Shown piece by piece: positions 60,657 through 64,000 of a DNA stretch of 64,000 nt (its first letter is position 1; the number at the start of each line of letters is the position of its first letter). Source of the stretch: Streptomyces griseosporeus (GTDB lineage: Bacteria; Actinomycetota; Actinomycetes; Streptomycetales; Streptomycetaceae); NCBI RefSeq assembly GCF_014656055.1, contig NZ_BNBR01000004.1, positions 511,081 to 575,080 of the forward strand, written 5' to 3'. Under the pieces are notes generated by a model, which saw only the letters and a program-made list of their open reading frames with translations, did no database searches and was not told the origin of the DNA. A program made the translations under genes and the position numbers.

Positions 60657-63026
60657 ATGGGGGTCGTTCCGACGCAACGGGACTCCGCTGCCCGTGCGGG
60701 CGACGCGTCCGCGCCCGGCACACGCGAGGCGACCCGGACGTACGCCACCCTGCCCGGCGGCTCCCTCGCCCCCGGCACCGCCCGCGACCTGGTCCGCGGC
60801 GCGCTGCGCGAGTGGGCCGAGCTGGGGCCGCCCGGCGCCCGGCACCTGACCGACCGGCTCGTCGAGGACGCGATACTCGTCGTCAGCGAACTCGTCACCA
60901 ACGCCGTCGTCCACGCCGGCACCGACGTCGGCCTGCTGTGCCGGCTGGAGCCCGCCGGGCACGTCGTCGTCGAGGTCTCCGACCAGCACCCCGCGCACGC
61001 CCCGCGCGACGACGAGCCCGCACGGGCCGCGCAGGCCGTCCCGGCGTACGACACCCCCGAGTACGGCCGCGGCCTGCGCCTCGTCGCCACGCTCGCCGAG
61101 TCCTGGGGCATCACCTACCGGCGCGGCGCCAAGACGGTGTGGGCCCGGCTGTCCGCCGACGAGACCCGCACCGCCGACGACACCGCCGACGCCGACGCGG
61201 CCGTCGACGCCTCCGTCGGCGCCGCCCTGCACGTCGCCCGGGGACTCGCCGCCGAGCCCGGCCCCGGCGGGCGGGACCGGGAGTGGCTGGGGCGCGCCGC
61301 GCTGTCCTTCCTCGCCGAGGCCTCCGACCTGCTCGCCGGGCAGCTCGACGAGGACCTGGTCGCCGCGCTGACCGGCCAGCTGATCGTGCCCCGGCTCGCC
61401 GACTGGTGCGCCGTGTGGCTGGAGGACGAGATCACCGGCCGCGGGCGCTGGGGCGACGGCACGGGCGGCCTCGGACCGCGGCCGGCCCGGGTCTGGCACA
61501 CCGACGAACACCTGGTCGAGGACCTGCGGCGGGCCCTGGAGAAGGACCCGCCCGACCCACCGGACGTCCTCAGCCCGGGCCCGGTGCCCTACCCGTGGCC
61601 GACGGCGGCCTTCGGACCGGCACCGGGCGACGCGGAGACCTCCCGGACCGACCGCCGCGCCGCCGTGGGGTGGACTGCGGCCGAAGATGCCGACCGTCGC
61701 GCCGCAGCCGGGTGGCCGGTGGCAGAGGAAGCCGACCGCCGTGCCGCCCTCGTCTCTGCGGCAGAGGAAGCCGACCGCCGTGGCTCCCTCGTCTCTGCGG
61801 CAGAGGAAGCCGACCGCCGCGCCACCCTCGTCTCTGCGGCCGAGGAAGCCGACCGCCGTGGCTCCCTCGTCTCTGCGGCAGAGGAAGCCGACCGCCGTGC
61901 CTCCGTCGCCTCGGCGGCAGAGAAAGCCGACCGCCGTGCCCCCTTCGCCTCGGCGGCCGAGGAGGCCGACCGTCGCGCCGCCACCGTCTCCGCCGACGAG
62001 GAAGCCGACCCTCACGCCGCGGGACGGCCGGTGCCCGGGGAGCCCGACGAGGGCGGCCGGGGCGTGGCCCGCCATGCCGGTGCCGCCCTCGCGTACCGGC
62101 TCGTCGCCGGAGGGCGGCCGCTCGGGACGCTCGTCATCGGACGGGCCGGGGTGCCGGGGTTCCCCGACGAGGTGACCGGGCTGGTGGAGGACCTCAGCCG
62201 CCGGGTCGCCCTCGCCATCGGCGCCGCCCGCCAGTACGCCCGGCAGGCCACCATCAGCGCCGTGCTCCAGCGCGGCCTGCTGCCTGGCGCGCTCCCCGAG
62301 ATCCCCGGGGTGCGCAGCGCCCTCGTCCACGAGCCGTGCGACGTCGGCGGGCCCAGCGGCGACTTCTACGACCTCTTCCCGGCCGGCGACGGCCGCTGGT
62401 GCTTCGCCGTCGGCGACGTGCAGGGCAAGGGCCCCGAGGCGGCCGTCGTCATCGGCCTCGCCCGGCCCTGGCTGCGGCTGCTGGCCCGCGAGGGCTACGG
62501 CGTCGCCGATGTCCTCGACCGCCTCAACCAGCTCCTCCTCGACGACGCCACCGAGGCCGCCGACGCCGCCGCCCGCGTCCTGGCCGGACCGGCCGTCCCC
62601 GGCGACGGCCCGCAGAACCGCTTCCTCTCCCTCCTCTACGGCGAACTCGTGCCCTTCGACGGAGGCGTCCGCTGCACCCTCGCCTCCGCCGGGCACCCGC
62701 TGCCGCTGATCCTCGGCCCCGACGGCGGCGTACGGACCGCCGCCCGCCCGCAGACCCTGCTCGGCGTCGTCGAGGACGAGACGTACACCAGCGAGACCGT
62801 GGAGCTGCGCTCCGGCGACACCCTGCTCTGCGTCACCGACGGCGTCACCGAGCGGCGCTGCGGCTCCCGCCAGTTCGACGACGCCGACGGACTCGCCGGA
62901 GCGCTCGCCGACTGCGCCGGCCTCAGCGCCGAGCTGATCGCGGCGCGCATCCGCCGGCTGGTGCACGAGTTCGGCGGACAGCCCCCCGAGGACGATCTCG
63001 CCCTGCTGGTGCTCCAGGCGGAGTGA
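60657..63026 (+). CDS. SpoIIE-type serine phosphatase with HATPase and repeat-interrupted GAF region
   Basis: 789 residues. Residues about 25-165 are a histidine-kinase-like ATPase of the anti-sigma type (E78-x3-N82-x3-H86; G-box Y136-GRG). Residues about 215-300 and 470-530 look like the two halves of a GAF domain, separated by a proline-rich stretch and a 13-14-residue repeat (332-455). Residues about 560-785 are a PP2C/SpoIIE phosphatase: S567-GD569-FYD, G586-D587-VQGKG, D728-G, D779-D780. The mix suggests a sensor that phosphorylates and dephosphorylates an anti-anti-sigma factor. The ATG has GGGAG six bases upstream. Confidence 0.92.
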   Translation: MGVVPTQRDSAARAGDASAPGTREATRTYATLPGGSLAPGTARDLVRGALREWAELGPPGARHLTDRLVEDAILVVSELVTNAVVHAGTDVGLLCRLEPAGHVVVEVSDQHPAHAPRDDEPARAAQAVPAYDTPEYGRGLRLVATLAESWGITYRRGAKTVWARLSADETRTADDTADADAAVDASVGAALHVARGLAAEPGPGGRDREWLGRAALSFLAEASDLLAGQLDEDLVAALTGQLIVPRLADWCAVWLEDEITGRGRWGDGTGGLGPRPARVWHTDEHLVEDLRRALEKDPPDPPDVLSPGPVPYPWPTAAFGPAPGDAETSRTDRRAAVGWTAAEDADRRAAAGWPVAEEADRRAALVSAAEEADRRGSLVSAAEEADRRATLVSAAEEADRRGSLVSAAEEADRRASVASAAEKADRRAPFASAAEEADRRAATVSADEEADPHAAGRPVPGEPDEGGRGVARHAGAALAYRLVAGGRPLGTLVIGRAGVPGFPDEVTGLVEDLSRRVALAIGAARQYARQATISAVLQRGLLPGALPEIPGVRSALVHEPCDVGGPSGDFYDLFPAGDGRWCFAVGDVQGKGPEAAVVIGLARPWLRLLAREGYGVADVLDRLNQLLLDDATEAADAAARVLAGPAVPGDGPQNRFLSLLYGELVPFDGGVRCTLASAGHPLPLILGPDGGVRTAARPQTLLGVVEDETYTSETVELRSGDTLLCVTDGVTERRCGSRQFDDADGLAGALADCAGLSAELIAARIRRLVHEFGGQPPEDDLALLVLQAE
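61650..62021 (+). repeat. In-frame 39-bp (13-residue) tandem repeat
   Basis: Ten consecutive units with the consensus AEEADRRxSLVSA; the two N-terminal spacings are 14 residues and the rest 13, and the last has DPH for DRR. Several central units differ by only one to three bases, which points to recent expansion. The array lies between the two halves of the GAF-like region. Confidence 0.9.
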
Positions 63027-63061
63027 CCGGGCCGCCGCGCCGGTGCTGGACAATGGAAGGC

Positions 63062-64000
63062 ATGCCTTCCGCTCTCCCCGACGGCGAGCCCGTCCCCGCC
63101 GACGGCGCGCTGCCCCCGCACGCGCTCGCCGGGGCCGCCGACCGCCCGCTCGGCTTCTACCTGCATGTCCCCTACTGCGCCACCCGCTGCGGCTACTGCG
63201 ACTTCAACACCTACACCGCCACCGAGCTGCGCGGCACCGGCGGCGTGCTCGCCTCGCGCGACAACTACGCCGACACCCTCACCGACGAGATCCGACTCGC
63301 CCGCAAGGTCCTCGGCGACGACCCGCGCCCGGTCCGCACGGTCTTCGTCGGCGGCGGCACCCCCACCCTGCTCGCCGCCGACGACCTCGTCCGCATGCTG
63401 GCGGCGATCCGCGACGAGTTCGGGCTGGCCGACGACGCCGAGATCACCACGGAGGCCAACCCGGAGTCCGTCGACCCCGCCTACCTGGCCACCCTGCGCG
63501 CCGGCGGCTTCAACCGGATCTCCTTCGGCATGCAGAGCGCCCGGCAGCACGTGCTGCGGATCCTCGACCGCACCCACACCCCCGGCCGCCCCGAGGCGTG
63601 CGTCGCCGAGGCCCGCGCGGCCGGCTTCGAGCACGTCAACCTCGACCTGATCTACGGCACCCCGGGGGAGAGCGACGACGACTGGCGGGCCTCGCTGGAC
63701 GCGGCCGTCGGGGCGGGCCCGGACCACGTCAGCGCGTACGCGCTCATCGTGGAGGAGGGCACGCAGCTGGCCCGCCGCATCCGCCGGGGCGAGATCCCGA
63801 TGACCGACGACGACGTACACGCCGACCGCTACCTGATCGCCGAGGAGACGCTGTCGGCGGCGGGCTTCGACTGGTACGAGGTCTCCAACTGGGCCACCTC
63901 CGAGGCCGGCCGCTGCCTGCACAACGAGCTGTACTGGCGGGGCGCCGACTGGTGGGGCGCGGGACCCGGCGCCCACTCGCACGTGGGCGGCGTGCGCTGG
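63062..64000 (+). CDS. hemW: Radical SAM heme chaperone HemW, N-terminal part
   Basis: 313 residues are visible and the frame runs off the window. The radical SAM cluster motif is C39-ATR-C43-GY-C46, followed by FVGGGTPTLL, TTEANPESVD and RISFGMQS, the HemW/HemN-like blocks. HemW is thought to insert heme into respiratory enzymes. The ATG has GGAAGG immediately upstream and a GACAAT -10-like element at 63049-63054, so either a very short leader or none. The missing part is probably about 95 residues. Confidence 0.93.
   Translation, partial: MPSALPDGEPVPADGALPPHALAGAADRPLGFYLHVPYCATRCGYCDFNTYTATELRGTGGVLASRDNYADTLTDEIRLARKVLGDDPRPVRTVFVGGGTPTLLAADDLVRMLAAIRDEFGLADDAEITTEANPESVDPAYLATLRAGGFNRISFGMQSARQHVLRILDRTHTPGRPEACVAEARAAGFEHVNLDLIYGTPGESDDDWRASLDAAVGAGPDHVSAYALIVEEGTQLARRIRRGEIPMTDDDVHADRYLIAEETLSAAGFDWYEVSNWATSEAGRCLHNELYWRGADWWGAGPGAHSHVGGVRW

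Noticed and set aside
61650..62021. CRISPR-like array
   Set aside because: Repeats are contiguous, in frame and coding; there are no spacers and no cas genes.

Overview
This window looks like chromosomal DNA of a Streptomyces species. It has very high GC, strong third-position G/C, GTG starts, many apparently leaderless genes and dense four-base (ATGA/GTGA) gene overlaps. The gene order matches, from memory, the S. coelicolor stretch running from mreD (about SCO2609) down to hemW: core chromosome with a few accessory pairs. No phage, insertion sequence, CRISPR array or biosynthetic cluster was seen.

Layout. 1-3859: end of mreD, then mrdA (PBP2) and rodA, the elongation/spore-wall machinery. 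3888-12080: an NTF2-like protein, a CYTH-CHAD protein, and a TIGR03960 radical SAM protein separated from its usual TIGR03936 partner by an MFS/methyltransferase pair and an unusual repetitive hydrophobic protein. 12342-18986: RNase E/G with very long low-complexity arms, ribosomal proteins L21 and L27, and the Obg GTPase. 19054-26613: a cell-wall glycopolymer cluster (one GT4 glycosyltransferase, two GT2-TagF fusions, and a divergent UDP-glucose epimerase). 26857-30059: proB and proA with a small gene between. 30143-36179: two related membrane proteins (SCO2584/SCO2583 families), an M48 protease, two tiny membrane proteins, nadD and a divergent LytR-CpsA-Psr protein. 36270-37384: rsfS and a phosphatase. 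37480-40736: two identical tRNA-Ala(GGC) genes flanking a regulator/MFS pair and two zinc-binding mini-proteins. 40849-43790: a NuoF-like flavoprotein fused to a ferredoxin plus a multi-His membrane cytochrome. 44040-47072: leuS behind a leucine-codon leader peptide and an intrinsic terminator. 47224-55673: a membrane coiled-coil protein, DegV, comEA-comEC, an arylamine N-acetyltransferase, holA and an NTF2-like protein. 55954-64000: rpsT, lepA, an acyl-CoA synthetase, a SpoIIE-type phosphatase with an in-frame tandem repeat, and the start of hemW.

How it fits together. The two cell-wall blocks (mreD-mrdA-rodA and 19054-36179) probably act together in lateral and spore wall assembly: the transferases build a phosphate-linked glycan, galE can supply a sugar nucleotide, and the LCP protein is a candidate for attaching it to peptidoglycan. 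The translation block (rns, rplU, rpmA, obg, rsfS, leuS, rpsT, lepA, tRNAs) is distributed around it.

The most notable non-standard signals are: the leuS attenuator; the two-gene NADH-to-heme electron-transfer module with a missing cluster cysteine; the 13-residue repeat that interrupts the GAF-like region of the SpoIIE-type phosphatase; degenerate basic repeats on both sides of the RNase E core; stacked hairpins in the rplU and rns leaders; and operator-like inverted repeats beside the XRE/MFS pair and the acyl-CoA synthetase.
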